64,000 nucleotides of DNA from JBCBRD01 sp039819785 (GCA_039819785.1 JBCBRH010000007.1:1-64000), one strand, 5' to 3'; counted from the stretch's first letter, positions 57,201 through 63,438 are shown. Made by a program: numbers and translations. The notes: generated by a model from the letters alone, not told the origin.

Positions 57201-57213
57201 GCTGCTCGATTGA
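42205..57213 (+). CDS. Giant LktA-family filamentous adhesin (TpsA exoprotein)
   Basis: A 5,002-residue secreted protein of about 500 kDa, exported through the TpsB partner encoded next. It has an extended signal peptide (residues 1-45, cut after SAMA), then the two-partner secretion domain to about residue 330: GGNNIRPDGRTATHLSVNGA, FNSFTHFEVGNGKTVNLHVP, GGNVFFADPHGFIVGKSGVVNVG. Residues 500-2650 are irregular repeats of roughly 80-100 residues rich in Gly, Ala, Val and Thr (AVAGSVSV-type strands), as in Fusobacterium leukotoxin-type adhesins; these should form a beta-helix. The last third is less regular. The only cysteines are three close pairs (2907/2912, 3207/3215, 3582/3591). Frame and codon use are continuous without a break. 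It probably mediates attachment or aggregation; a toxin role is possible but no toxin domain was recognised. Confidence 0.93.
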   Translation: MPIPPSGLLSQKRAPSLVRTLVSYVMVYAIAFFPVFSLFPPSAMAGGNNIRPDGRTATHLSVNGATTDIRTNTMSGGRAFNSFTHFEVGNGKTVNLHVPGQANALVNVVRDAPVRVDGVLNGYKNGQIGGNVFFADPHGFIVGKSGVVNVGSLTVTTPTSDFLDEMIGPSGAVNNSHVNRLMSGAFPVSPDGDILIDGRINAINGVKLLGHNLSITGGRDAYTANQRQAANFSATVNGAGLSVGGGIVVENGEIEIVAAGSARLRGRIVAKRSGPKAAKVTVRAADDISVAGTSIIAATGSDARFDGGDILVLAGRDLVVDDGAFFAAAAQGGGDGGFVELSGVKTVELGQVHLDLAAVGGAAGTFLVDPEDLTIGSLVLANDGVNVVLEATRSITVTKDGTIDTRVLDMAGASTADSGNITITAPIIDIQTGAQLLAGVNNVDGTTFSAGDIALIALATDTQNSGDARGATAITVAGLLDGNDIMLSSIAVAASTYDVDDPGLSLQERLITKVASFAGINGAFVDAQASAVAQVVNGASITSTGQVTLMATSAQTAATPVIESTSTKALAVAVVQGSVTGGATSVIRDGASVSAAGGLNVVASNSATLDVAALTVATSNSKVEGSAALGDATITTSARIDGGANIVVGANQDVAILARNDNDFQVKATTEAVGNGRAGVAFAQSDTNTQAHAHLGADIGKAPHQAGNVVVEANSMTTRNTTDSITLAGGPGRDVQKRGSEQNDGEVDDAATAGAGNTRANETNGSTSTARAAGAIAISDSDAAAIADISADATKAAPTVNASGNVAVFTRVEQRGLRNTAVSAIVSEKKNPTAGNPSATVAVSTALSVSDFGNTSRAFVGEDVAIQGANVGVGAVTVVPVTQFPTVWVGTEQVLDNLKTVLVNNKGNERDLFTSYASATSQGTTAALAGSVNVFDLTHDTTAWVASGASIIQTGGTAGASTDWSQSGISYLRDGKDYVSDLGGQTWAAPVSITADSLIESVSLGGNFNWLAGAGTAGQPAGTGQPKAVGAALNLVTTTGQTLAGVSDDATITSDDAIDVQATTTDNVIALAPTSGTGAGIGGNGITSVATVDNTTQAAVSSGAALSAPGIVLMANQSLFLTNLAGAFTKQADGAVGLAVAVSDMDTNTAAFVGHTSGAILTRPDLAYLNPNAADASDGVITTDDLAVNSATLAGIDTLAVAGSVAAQASRPATGLAATATTQANAAAGRAQQASRGQPANYNLAISGSSAVNLSDLQTVAQLSGARVDEFSTGTGAAVSVVATNGGNVVAGSGSFALARAKRANATGVQAAIAGALALTLSNNSTRASMNGGANITQAGQTTVQAQDSGDLKTVGLGVALTSGADRGVAVAGSVSVAEISDTVSARITDATVTADAASTGPLSVTANQMTDLNMGGGTIGASTLAGFGASVTVADIDQSVIAAIDGASVIDVGMGTVSVDAAQSADIDGIAVGIAAATGTLAGQAAVSTSFIANEIMARVGGNGPTSIAARDVIVQARDNASVNTNAASAAFSRTASGGIAIVYTDIDNAITAGVIGATVDASGSVLVDAQSDSNATTTAVGIAVAGTGSLGGSVTTNANDTDVLAQVAGDADVVVDGTVTVASHSDDDITTIAGAIGASAGPLGLGVSVVVNEFNGTTKSHISGAGTRVDAVAATNVTAMSDQNITARAVSAGAAANVGVAVVPVTNIVGGDTAAKVLGASLNTRLVGVDPSALPSITVSANGITTMDSFALGISGGGSGAASGAAVGNRFSRAANATMSDVTVGDAGDVTVEATSSTTATGEAIGFAGAGGAGGTASGIVNVFRGLTQADVIGGTITATNLKIMAASSSRFDTMAGGVSGGGAAALGAAFAVNVSENQTRALLGEAGATTTLTLIGQLDVIADATTNDKTKTFAGAGAGKAGVSGNVAITTYDNITEAIVQNISLNQVAGSTGAAALKVDAKEDIVLDSFAGALAVGGVGGVGASANVVLFSSGVRSGLQDSLVNVSGAVDVAALTKKDLDALTMTGAGGGAAGVAASVSVVLVGDDLADSGQFGGGNETLASADTFAKSTDPSVTVAQRLGNAANDATTAEITGGQVVAGSVSVTANGEIRTDNSSYGFGVGGGGGAGAAIAYTGLENAVIASVSQGQITARTLNVKAGFKDRAANSDNRANKVSAAAGGGSLGAALGAAVAIANTNNVVAANASGDLNGSGVFVSGGKLTIEAEDTSTTESQALGVSAGTVGAGASVAHADKTSNVSATLENGQSAGGIEAVAITAANSGAVLADATAGAAGGLAGAAGADARGLDSTIVAAKIGAGARVSSGAGGLSVVATSAPNVVADSKGVAVAGGVAVGVSLSSARSNQNVLADVGDGAIILGGPLAVTAQTLTTNGPSTKADAAAVAGSLSLSANGAEANTLSQGVVHARVGNNVQLTHSDVTVRAISNSHQDSYATGVAAGVVAAGGVVTNATSDVLTTAELGQNVRQADIFDSGGNAVVRTGGLTVSASGTDKNEADSIAGTGAIVGGNAALARTRDSSTTTAIVGAGTNLYAGELAVTAEHIDQFKAKVNSVNASAVGASGANASHEATTNTRVQIGAGVSLVGLTDNPLTFIAENEFRQVGSGDSATAAAGGIANAAAAQSQIRLTGTAVVDFGNDVRLTAGQDPIQVRGGIDAVARTQVNVADTVSLSTGGLIQGASVDSTLNATLANTINLGDRNAWMTFGGINVGTYTIANVATDSAVSTYGLAAAGIARATTNVSNTDAVNIGDGVDILGLGTIWLTPGAHNFTSINTIFNAYANADGYVRGLIAIPDAHAAVAVNAASNLTVGNNTRVASARNVAIGGYHGFSETIATGVGNGFQAGFIPTKSKSSSSVKNLTSNVDLNAGSNIIAGVYNTQDIVIDCGGVACDHTTTPIVTLISGAPNAFSVADNFDVTSYVNNNFIALDANILLSAIDATQTNAVALGPLFASGGTVTINADTITGSGRVEANGGPSITVDNQSAAHLIVDDAFIPNAIGGEIFFTGLAGDVSGSGIQLSTSPDAAPTIQITNSYEDDAPLSVRRVGPAMFVQGELTNLGGGIAIRNETGSYGQTGSINAGTFNLNVPNGAAVISLTETGGLASVGAAPFAEWDGAINWPGGNPRGLGPNNFIQSSRDAAVFAINLIHGDGTFYGLLNELYSRSESAGSNPNDDLDPRSHLYFNTCAFPVFGNCLQGGSEKDFALSDFATNELGLFRGHFSQGYRWNGSAGGIWYTRVPLANVSTVRAGYDAANLNLAENSGINVGGQVVIRAGVININAPINVGRPTDRSVVIGQSAVNLIDFARWQASQGIGLGRKIDLAAYTTTVNGFDTLIRADYDVSSDQIILDDIIASSGGGHILLDGQIVSTNTLGRVTVNGGLGQVDIRNTSSATLFVDNISTGSPDASVAPSSSITVVDRHPQRSAATNKFVYTFAPSEGVRYFELGENESPGDRGAGAQLPGLSAAFAPVSGTRFQWNLQAALTRQVTSTNGAGLPTTLSDWAWERNFGSENPWRYNVSGNLTTDRSPRGFLTYNNSESSAFVQSYSASSSGQTYRINYGCVVVFSAPVCDWGFAPTQTNPDLAVWDYTVYDRINLFTSVSVKADNPITFSFRGNDVSDINIESTGSVLLGADIFNPGGDAVIRSTGGSIQQLAGMSILTQDLTLAAAGGIGSVDRAINATLTESAQLQAVGGRAGVYLDIASEANVSKVHAGNATTGFGDVSLKSSGAVQSQAGFNGTNVIGRNITISSQNGAIGTQARALRYDAHSTVSANGAETEGVVSIDALRDIILEDVGTGSARINQITSTTGNIALTANGKVVDANGQTAASNLTDAQLDAVSDRLGLTAAANASGKAVINSIAPFEALVNSNYQRYVAYLDNGSVDAAGTFTLANDKLDLFRGLAQQALEATLDPNNLPNPIPTASDADVRAFARARFEEITAPFERAYGSGWATLAHFQAEDPAFVFVASQDLRDTFFDAATDVWKRGQLLGAIDQAALQAGSVGNAEPLFVGRDVTLNVESIGSLAAPVRITLNDLVEGDLTREQQSALAVATGPNSVRGYGQDDLSGLEVTGLDILNVTPGTTLNGIEIAQIAPGFVSATGTFRATTASDVFVQATSLLQSAGGTLTIGQIVAGGGVSLAAPDAILGAPAGQTTPLETVQIIAGGDVSLLASGQNIGSAAVPLTYQTSGILQNAAAGGDVFLNAVNGDMRIGQVFAGGNASLTASNGAIVDTLDGVSIAATNIALNATDGLGATANPLTVQHGAGGRLSGVAGGAVNIYTPTLANQTTVDLDIDDLSGTSIRIGADGNVTANDLTSTSGDIEISSGLDADVNDVASAADIRVTTLRDVALGTSSAARDLTVLGSGDLAFGVGAVVAAGGAALLQSANISMLNGSALTADDEITISSAGVVSLTQIESRLDPGVPAEAISVTADQIVSADAANTNITASGTQSTASLTTISGVGGVGQPVSVQVASLGASTVSGGIALRGDGAAFNATTLTATAGDVSVVSQGNVAIDRVTATTDAVGIAAATGDVTVNTIVSGSDTVLDAADELNFDTIEAGGAVTAVARRASLSGVTVQAASDIQLTANISNTGDTATSSGGSVSLIAGGDITWNQVAASQDATLGSQAGQVTVDTVTTGRSQTLSTAIGLTFNTLQAGVDVSAFVQTGPAAGGDIFAGNDIEVDAFGIVVNVADAGRNLTLNSRKDLSVATARAGDTATLASGNRGVFNVGTIEAASLVLSASGTLAIERVDVEKEITLQADDIEVGVRHTGVGAPLLVSATGRNGSVANSADLVLDAPAGVVIASLRVVQADVVTSATDVRIIDGFVPGQFRLFTPVETIFMDNTRGGPISFAGVQLFEPDFAFDLSVSSRATVTNAFVVQFGTGSAVTVSNFSDDREAGAFFAGISLIRHFGTLAEQQTAPSQRLNGDTTSEALRFALASRASIDWDQPIVILTTLNDSPAVQALESKSGEVVLLD

Positions 57214-57276
57214 TCTGGTTCCCCTATCGGTGCTCGCTGAACATATGTTCACGCATCGATTCGGGGATCGGGTTTC

Positions 57277-58971
57277 TTGAGGGCAGTTCAGCAGTCACCT
57301 TGCGTTCGCTGGGCCATGAACGTCGCTGTCTTCGCGGCGTTGGCGCTTGCGTGGCTGCATCCCGGTGGCGTATCCGCGCAAACGACCATCGTTCCTCCCA
57401 CCAGCGGCGCACTCTCGCAGGAGAGCTTGCGCCAGCAGCGGCAGCTTGAGCAGCAGCTGAAGCCAAGGGCGCGCCCGCTTGCTACACCCGACATCTCCGG
57501 GCCTGAACGGTCGGAGGATGACATCGGAGACGATACGGGTCCAAAGTTCAAACTCACCGCGGTGACCTTTTCCCGTTCCGCGTTTCTGTCCCCGCCGGAC
57601 CTTCAGGCCATCGCTGCCAAATACACCGGGCGTGAGATCACGTTTGCCGACCTGCAGCGCATCCTGGCCGACGTCAATGCGCTCTACGGGGCGCGCGGCA
57701 TCATCACCGCCCTGGCGACACTTCCGCCGCAGAAGATCAAAGGCGGTGTGGTCAAAATCAAGTTGACCGAGGGGCGGCATGCTGCGGTGAATGTCATCGG
57801 CGCAACCACTTTGTCCGATGATTATGTCCTCAGCCGCTTCCCGGTCACCGAAGGTGAAATTGTCGATCCAGACGTCCTGCGCGAGAAAGTCCGGCACTAT
57901 AACCTTCGCAATAGCAACCAATTGCGGGTGCTTTTGAAGCCTGGAAAATCGTTTGGGCAGACCGACCTCGACATTGCGGTTGCCGAACCGCCAATGAACA
58001 CGCTGGAAGTTTTTTTCAACAATCACGGAACCGTCTCAACTGGCGAATACCAGCGCGGGTTCCTGTTCCAGCGCTATGGCCTGTTCGGTTTTGATGACCG
58101 TCTCACCATCTATGGCACGAATGCGCGGCAGACCTCCAATGGCAACCTGTCGTACAATTTCCCCGTCGGCGTGGAAGGCCATCGCGCGGGCTTCAGCCTG
58201 AGCCGCGGAGACTTTGCCATCGTCGACGGACCGTTCAGTATTCTGGATGTGGCTGGTGTGTCGGACACCGTAGAACTCAACTATGCGCACCTGCTCTACG
58301 TTTCGGACGTGCGCCGCTTGTCAGCGACGTTTTCAGGTCAATTCGGTCAATCTGAAACAGAATATTCAGATGTGCGCGTGACCGATGAAAACTTTTACCA
58401 GGCAACGGCCGGGTTCACGTTTTCCCATGTCGATGAAGCTTTCTACGTGTCGATTTCACCCGACCTTGTGTTTGTCAGTCATGAAAACGAAATCATCCGG
58501 CACGGGACCGACTTCATGCTGTTTGCCGGTGCGGCATCCGGCGTCGCGGATTTGCCAACGGGTCTCCGGTTAACCGGAGATGTTAGCTGGCAGGTGACGG
58601 GATCGAAGCTGTTGCCGGGCAGCCAGTTGTTTCAAATCGGTGGCCCAACAACCGTGCGCGGTTATCCAGCCTCTGGGGCAAGCGGGGACAGCGGCTATCT
58701 TGTCTCGGCGGAACTGCACCGTCATCTGGATGAGTTGCGCGAGGGGCTCGACCTCTACGCATTTGTCGATCACGGTGCGGTCTACTCGACATTTCCAGAG
58801 CACACATCCGTTACCTCTATTGGTGTGGGTGTGAATTTCGAGATCACCGAATTCATCGGGTTGGACGTCAATCTCGCCTTTCCGGTGGAAGAGGTGTTTC
58901 CTGATCAAGACGACGTGCAGGTCTATGCGCGCGTTCTGTTTGATCCGCTCGCGTTTCCCGCCACGCCTTGA
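57277..58971 (+). CDS. TpsB outer-membrane transporter (ShlB/FhaC/HecB family)
   Basis: The outer-membrane pore that exports the adhesin upstream. The 564-residue protein has a signal peptide (MNVAVFAALALAWLHPGGVSA), a Gln/Arg-rich linker helix (SLRQQRQLEQQLKPRARP), two POTRA domains (about 85-230; FKLTAVTFSRSAFLSPPDL and VVKIKLTEGRHAAVNVIG), and a 16-stranded barrel ending in LFDPLAF. The conserved L6 loop motif VRGYPASG is at about residue 465. The TTG at 57277 gives a basic n-region and follows a GGGGATCGGG; an ATG at 57316 is the alternative. It lies 63 bp behind the adhesin gene, the usual TPS layout with tpsA before tpsB. Confidence 0.94.
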   Translation: MRAVQQSPCVRWAMNVAVFAALALAWLHPGGVSAQTTIVPPTSGALSQESLRQQRQLEQQLKPRARPLATPDISGPERSEDDIGDDTGPKFKLTAVTFSRSAFLSPPDLQAIAAKYTGREITFADLQRILADVNALYGARGIITALATLPPQKIKGGVVKIKLTEGRHAAVNVIGATTLSDDYVLSRFPVTEGEIVDPDVLREKVRHYNLRNSNQLRVLLKPGKSFGQTDLDIAVAEPPMNTLEVFFNNHGTVSTGEYQRGFLFQRYGLFGFDDRLTIYGTNARQTSNGNLSYNFPVGVEGHRAGFSLSRGDFAIVDGPFSILDVAGVSDTVELNYAHLLYVSDVRRLSATFSGQFGQSETEYSDVRVTDENFYQATAGFTFSHVDEAFYVSISPDLVFVSHENEIIRHGTDFMLFAGAASGVADLPTGLRLTGDVSWQVTGSKLLPGSQLFQIGGPTTVRGYPASGASGDSGYLVSAELHRHLDELREGLDLYAFVDHGAVYSTFPEHTSVTSIGVGVNFEITEFIGLDVNLAFPVEEVFPDQDDVQVYARVLFDPLAFPATP

Positions 58972-58995
58972 ACCAGATCAATTCTACGACCGGTG

Positions 58996-59283
58996 TCAGA
59001 TGATTTCGTCATCATCGTCGATCATCTTCATGTGGTGCATGACGCGCAAGATCCCCGCCACGCCTGTACGAACAGCGTTCTCGTCGAAGCGCAGGCCTTC
59101 ACCAGCCTCATACAGCAGCATGTCGACACCGACTTCGGCGGCGGACTGGCGGAGTGATCCGGGCCGAAGCGGTGACACCAGTATCAGCGGGGCTCTGAAA
59201 GCTTCCGCCCGCGCCATCACATCCTTCCGGTCCGGCGACACGCGGATTTGCGGGAGGTTCGACCGGTGGATGGCTGGGGGCCA
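58996..59283 (-). pseudogene. C-terminal fragment of a succinylglutamate desuccinylase/aspartoacylase-type gene
   Basis: The minus strand encodes about 95 residues that match the last part of AstE/AspA-type M14 metallopeptidase-like proteins: AIHRSNLPQIRVS, then APLILVSPLRPGSLRQSAAEVGVDMLLYEAGE, with the conserved Glu of YEAGE, and GVAGILRVMHHM. Homology runs upstream of the only possible start (GTG at 59241) right to the stop codon of the epimerase gene at 59286, where it breaks off. The zinc ligands and about two thirds of the protein are missing. The end is intact. I conclude that a deletion or rearrangement joined this remnant to the epimerase gene. Confidence 0.65.
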
Positions 59284-59285
59284 GA

Positions 59286-60320
59286 TCAGACGTTGTAGTA
59301 TTCGCGGTACCAGCTCACGAAACGGGCAACGCCGTCTTCCACGCTGGTGGCCGGTTTGAAGCCGATGGCGGCTTGCAGGGCGTGCGAGTCCGCGAAGGTC
59401 GACGGGACGTCTCCTGGCTGCAGGGGAAGCAATTCGCGGATGGCGGTTTTGCCCACGGCCTTTTCAATCGCCTCGATATAGGCGGACAGTTTCACCGGAC
59501 TGTTGTTGCCGATGTTGTAGATCCGGAACGGTGCGTTGCTTGTTGCTGGATCGGGGTTCGCGCCATCCCAATCCGGGTTCGGGGCGGCGGCTTGATCGCT
59601 CGTCCTGATGACGCCTTCGACGATGTCGGTCACGTAGGTGAAATCGCGGGTGTGATTGCCATGGTTGAAAACCTGTATCGGCTTGCCGGCTATGATGTTT
59701 CTGGTGAATAAAAACAGCGCCATGTCGGGCCGCCCCCAAGGGCCGTAGACCGTGAAGAACCGTAGCCCAGTGGTGGGCAACTCAAACAGATGCGAGTACG
59801 CATGGGCCATGAGTTCATTGGCACGCTTTGTTGCGGCGTAAAATTGCAAAGGGTGGTCGACGCCATGGTGCTCGCTGAACGGCATGGTCGTGTTTGCACC
59901 ATATACGCTGGATGTACTCGCGTATGTCAGGTGGTCGACCTTGTTGTGCCGGCAAGCTTCCAGGATATTGGTGAAGCCGATGATATTGCTTTCGACATAA
60001 GCATGCGGGTTTTGCAAGGAGTAACGAACGCCGGCTTGCGCTGCCAGATTAATGACGCGGTTTGGCCCATGCTCCTCAAACGTTCGGTCGACGATTGATT
60101 TATCAGCCAGGTTTGCGCGGACGAATGTGAACCCATTGCCGTGCCTGGCAGATACCTCTTCGGCCTTTTGCGCCAATAGGCTCAGGCGTGCTTCCTTGAT
60201 CTGCGGGTCGTAATAGCTGTCAACACTGTCGTATCCGATGACATCATCGCCGCGCTCAAGCAAAGCCAGGCAGGTATGAAATCCGATAAAACCTGCTGCT
60301 CCCGTTACGAGGACTTTCAC
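59286..60320 (-). CDS. NAD-dependent nucleotide-sugar epimerase, probable UDP-glucuronate 4-epimerase
   Basis: Converts UDP-glucuronate to UDP-galacturonate for surface polysaccharide, if the assignment is right. The 344-residue extended short-chain dehydrogenase has the NAD loop KVLVTGAAGFIGFHTCLALL, the NLAAQAGVRYSLQNPHAYVESNI stretch, the catalytic TYASTSSVYG and YAATKRANE (Ser and Tyr-x-x-x-Lys), and GLRFFTVYGPWGRPDMALFLF, which is typical of the CapI/LspL/GAE group. The GTG at 60320 is preferred because GGGGAG stands six bases upstream; a GTG at 60338 is the alternative. The gene runs away from the other polysaccharide genes across a 289-bp spacer with no clear signals. Confidence 0.9.
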   Translation of the reverse strand: MKVLVTGAAGFIGFHTCLALLERGDDVIGYDSVDSYYDPQIKEARLSLLAQKAEEVSARHGNGFTFVRANLADKSIVDRTFEEHGPNRVINLAAQAGVRYSLQNPHAYVESNIIGFTNILEACRHNKVDHLTYASTSSVYGANTTMPFSEHHGVDHPLQFYAATKRANELMAHAYSHLFELPTTGLRFFTVYGPWGRPDMALFLFTRNIIAGKPIQVFNHGNHTRDFTYVTDIVEGVIRTSDQAAAPNPDWDGANPDPATSNAPFRIYNIGNNSPVKLSAYIEAIEKAVGKTAIRELLPLQPGDVPSTFADSHALQAAIGFKPATSVEDGVARFVSWYREYYNV

Positions 60321-60609
60321 GCGTGTCTCCCCATGCACATTGTGACCGGCGATGCGCCGTCACTGTCATAGATGAGCTAATGGGACTTGCCCAGGGAGCG
60401 GATGCGGTCTACCCCCAACTGCGTAAACACAACGCAATGCCGTCAACATCACAGGGCTTTACGGTTGACGTCGCCTCGTTGCAACCGGGGCCATTGCTGC
60501 ATCTGGGGCGTTGGCTCGGTTTATGCCAATGGCAAGGCTGGCTGCAGCCGCATGGTTGTAAAAACGTCGTCATACGTTGCTGACCGATTAACGTGGAAAC
60601 AGGCGCCCT

Positions 60610-61947
60610 TTGACCGATCCTTCTGAAGGACAATCACTTCGAGCCAAGCGGCACTCGGTCATCGCGTCTTTCGCGACCACAGGGTTGATTTTGCTGATCT
60701 CGCTTGCGACCAGCGTTATCCTGGCGCGCAGCCTGGGACCCGATGGGCGCGGGCTCTTGCTCGCGTTAACGTTCTGGCCAGCACTCCTTGCAGCAATGTT
60801 CAGCCTGTCGATGCCGGAAGCCATCGCCTATCACGTGGCCCGCCATGTTGGGACACCGGAGCTGCCCCGCGTTACCGGAGCGGGGCTGCAGTTGGTCCTG
60901 GTGATCGCGGTGATTGCGACGATCATCGTCGTTGCCGCTTTGATGGTCGTGGTGCCTTCCAAATACCAGGGCTATCTCAGCGTCATCATGTTGTATGCGG
61001 CAGCTTTTGTTCCGCTAAACCAACTGGAACAGTCCGTCCGCGGTTTATTGCAGGGACGCGGTGCCATGCTGTCTTTGAGCGCGGTCCGCCTACTGCAACC
61101 GCTCTCATATCTTTTGATCCTACTGGCCTGCCTTCAACTGGGCATGCTTGACGTGACAACGGCGATGGGCGCGGTGATCTGTTCCCTGGCCATTTGTCTT
61201 GTCGGCGGTGCCGTCGTCGCGCGTCCGGCCATCCAGCGCCTTGACGCGCAGCGCACAAAAGAGATCACCGGCACGGGCTGGACGTTTCATAAAGCCAATA
61301 TTCTTATGTATCTGGCGTCTGAGATCGACAAGGCCATTGTGCTGATTTTCCTGACGACCGTGCAGGCCGGGCTATTCGCGGTCGCGCTTGCCGTAAGCGC
61401 AATCGGCACGGGTGTCGTTCTGCAAAGCCTGGGCCTCATGCTGATGCATGAGATGGCCACCGCCAAGGGCGTGGACGGCCACCGCAAGGTTTTCCTTGCG
61501 ACCATGCGGGCAGCGTTTGCGGTGCTGCTGTTGGTCAATGGCGCAGTTGCGGCGGTGTCGCCCTGGGCGATCCCGTTGCTGTTCGGTCGGGACTTCGCGT
61601 CCGCCGTTCCAGTGGCGATCTTGCTGCTGGTAATGGGTGTCTTGAAAGGCGGTCGGCAAATGGTCGATAAGGCTCTGCGAGCGACCCGCCACACAAAAAC
61701 TGGCATGATCGGTGAGGCCACGGCACTTACAGGCATCCTGGTTCTTGGGCCTATCGGGGCAATCTTGGGCGGGCTAGAGGGTGTTGCCTTGGGTGCCGTG
61801 GTGGCGCAGGCCGTTGCACTCATTGTGGTTCTTGTTCTAACCAAGCGGCGACTGGTGTTTCGGTTTGTGGAGCTATGGCCGTTCCGAGCCAGAGCGATTC
61901 AAGAACTTCGTTCGTTCCTATCTAAACCACCGCAGATCAATCCGTGA
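60610..61947 (+). CDS. Polysaccharide flippase (Wzx/MOP superfamily)
   Basis: A 445-residue inner-membrane protein with about 12-14 hydrophobic segments, resembling Wzx-type flippases that move lipid-linked sugars across the membrane. Marks are the N-terminal SFATTGLILLISLATSVILARSLGPDGRGLLLAL, typical of the polysaccharide-biosynthesis family, and the second-half repeat GRDFASAVPVAILLLVMGVLKG. The start is a TTG at 60610, placed where the hydrophilic tail of 17 residues precedes the first helix; no ATG is available before the first membrane segment. It is the first of a plus-strand set (flippase, acetyltransferase, methyltransferase, glycosyltransferase), although 217 bp separate it from the next gene. 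Confidence 0.85.
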   Translation: MTDPSEGQSLRAKRHSVIASFATTGLILLISLATSVILARSLGPDGRGLLLALTFWPALLAAMFSLSMPEAIAYHVARHVGTPELPRVTGAGLQLVLVIAVIATIIVVAALMVVVPSKYQGYLSVIMLYAAAFVPLNQLEQSVRGLLQGRGAMLSLSAVRLLQPLSYLLILLACLQLGMLDVTTAMGAVICSLAICLVGGAVVARPAIQRLDAQRTKEITGTGWTFHKANILMYLASEIDKAIVLIFLTTVQAGLFAVALAVSAIGTGVVLQSLGLMLMHEMATAKGVDGHRKVFLATMRAAFAVLLLVNGAVAAVSPWAIPLLFGRDFASAVPVAILLLVMGVLKGGRQMVDKALRATRHTKTGMIGEATALTGILVLGPIGAILGGLEGVALGAVVAQAVALIVVLVLTKRRLVFRFVELWPFRARAIQELRSFLSKPPQINP

Positions 61948-62164
61948 TGGCCTCGCTGCGTGCCATGCTTGGGAACAAGCGTTGTCAACATTGCCTCGCT
62001 GCTCCAGCTTTGGTTCTCTGTGGTCGGCTTGTCTCGGACCTTTGCAGGTTTAGATACCGAAATGGAGACCAAAGGTTTATGAAGTCGCTTGTTAGGTTCC
62101 TCGGAAACGTTACCAAGTTGCATACGACAGCCGCATCCTTCCTGACGCAAACGATTGTCCAATC

Positions 62165-62773
62165 ATGATGAAGCAGCCGGATGAGGGCCGGGATCGTGAT
62201 AGCCTCGCGGCGCAACCGGCAAACCAGATTGATGTCGCTTCAAATCGGACTGCACCCAAATGGGACCGTAAGGCTTTGGCTGGGCGCATCCTCTGGGATT
62301 TGGTGCATCCCCTGTTTGCTTTCAGTCCACGTCCACTTTGGGGATGGCGGCGCGGTCTCCTCCGCCTCTTTGGAGCCCGGATCGGTCAAGCTGCCCATAT
62401 CTATCCGACAGCACGCGTGACGATCCCCTGGAACCTGTCGATGGGCGACGACAGCGCCATCGGAGATCATGCGCAAATCTATGCCCTTGGCCCGATTGCC
62501 GTTGGAGCACGCGCCACGATCTCACAGGGTGCGCACCTGTGTGCTGGAACACACGACTACCGCGATGCCACGATGCCGCTTCTCAAACCACCGATCACCA
62601 TTGGGGATGACGCGTGGGTTTGCGCCGATGCCTTTATCGGCCCTGGCGTCACGATAGGTTCACGTGCCATCGTCGGGGCGCGCGCGGTCGTTGTGAAAGA
62701 CGTTGCTGCCGATACCATCGTCGCTGGAAACCCGGCAAAAATGATCAAGACACGTTGGGGAGAGACATCATGA
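62165..62773 (+). CDS. WcaF-like acetyltransferase (left-handed beta-helix)
   Basis: A 202-residue acyltransferase of the hexapeptide-repeat type, close to WcaF of colanic acid synthesis, which adds acetyl groups from acetyl-CoA to sugars of an exopolysaccharide. After a 30-residue tail comes WDLVHPLFAFSPRPLWGWRRGLLRLFGARIG, a segment typical of WcaF relatives, then hexapeptide repeats (IPWNLSMGDDSAIGDHAQIYALG, GPITIGDDAWVCADAFIGPGVTIG-like turns) with the catalytic His in CAGTHDYRD. It ends in GNPAKMIKTRW. The stop overlaps the next gene's start in an ATGA, so they are co-translated. Confidence 0.9.
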   Translation: MMKQPDEGRDRDSLAAQPANQIDVASNRTAPKWDRKALAGRILWDLVHPLFAFSPRPLWGWRRGLLRLFGARIGQAAHIYPTARVTIPWNLSMGDDSAIGDHAQIYALGPIAVGARATISQGAHLCAGTHDYRDATMPLLKPPITIGDDAWVCADAFIGPGVTIGSRAIVGARAVVVKDVAADTIVAGNPAKMIKTRWGETS

Positions 62774-63420
62774 GCAGCGCGGCGGGCGAAGACTATTCTG
62801 GGTATCGGTACCCACATTCTGAAACAAACCCCTCCCATGGGATTTTGCTGCAACCGACGTTCGACATCCTTGAAGACTATTTCGCGAACAGCCAGCGGTC
62901 CCGCCGGGTCTTTGATCTTGGCTGTGGCAATGGCAGCGTCGCGTCCCTTCTGACGGCCAAAGGATATGACGTAACCGGCATTGATCCGTCGAAGGAAGGC
63001 ATTGCCCAGGCCAAGTCAGCCTATCCCAACCTTCGCCTGGAGATCGGTTCTGCCTATGATGATCTCGCCGGGCGCTACGGCAGCTTTCCTGCTGTTATCA
63101 GCCTGGAGGTTGTCGAACACGTCTACGCACCGCGTGATTACGCTCGGACACTTTTCGATCTCGTGGAGCCGGGTGGAATCGCCGTTCTCTCCACGCCTTA
63201 TCACGGCTATATCAAGAACGTTGCGCTGGCGCTTTCAGGCAAGATGGACAGCCACTTCACTGCGCTTTGGGACCATGGGCACATCAAATTCTGGTCGATA
63301 AAAACGCTTGGAACGCTTCTGGTCGAAGCAGGCTTTGAAGCGCCGTCATTCCGGCGGGTCGGGCGTGTCCCGCCGCTTGCCAAATCGATGATTGCCATTG
63401 CCATAAAGCCATCAGTTTAG
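62770..63420 (+). CDS. Class I SAM-dependent methyltransferase
   Basis: A 216-residue methyltransferase with the Rossmann-like fold: motif I VFDLGCGNGSVASLL near residue 45, motif II VTGIDPSKEGIAQAK, ISLEVVEHVYAPRDY and LVEPGGIAVLSTPYHGY. It resembles UbiG-like and small-molecule methyltransferases commonly found in polysaccharide clusters. The start at 62770 is fixed by the four-base overlap with the acetyltransferase stop; an upstream in-frame codon at 62614 lies inside that gene. The acceptor is unknown; a sugar of the exopolysaccharide or a lipid-linked intermediate is likely from context. Confidence 0.9.
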   Translation: MSSAAGEDYSGYRYPHSETNPSHGILLQPTFDILEDYFANSQRSRRVFDLGCGNGSVASLLTAKGYDVTGIDPSKEGIAQAKSAYPNLRLEIGSAYDDLAGRYGSFPAVISLEVVEHVYAPRDYARTLFDLVEPGGIAVLSTPYHGYIKNVALALSGKMDSHFTALWDHGHIKFWSIKTLGTLLVEAGFEAPSFRRVGRVPPLAKSMIAIAIKPSV

Positions 63421-63438
63421 TCCGTGGAGCGGCAGTCG

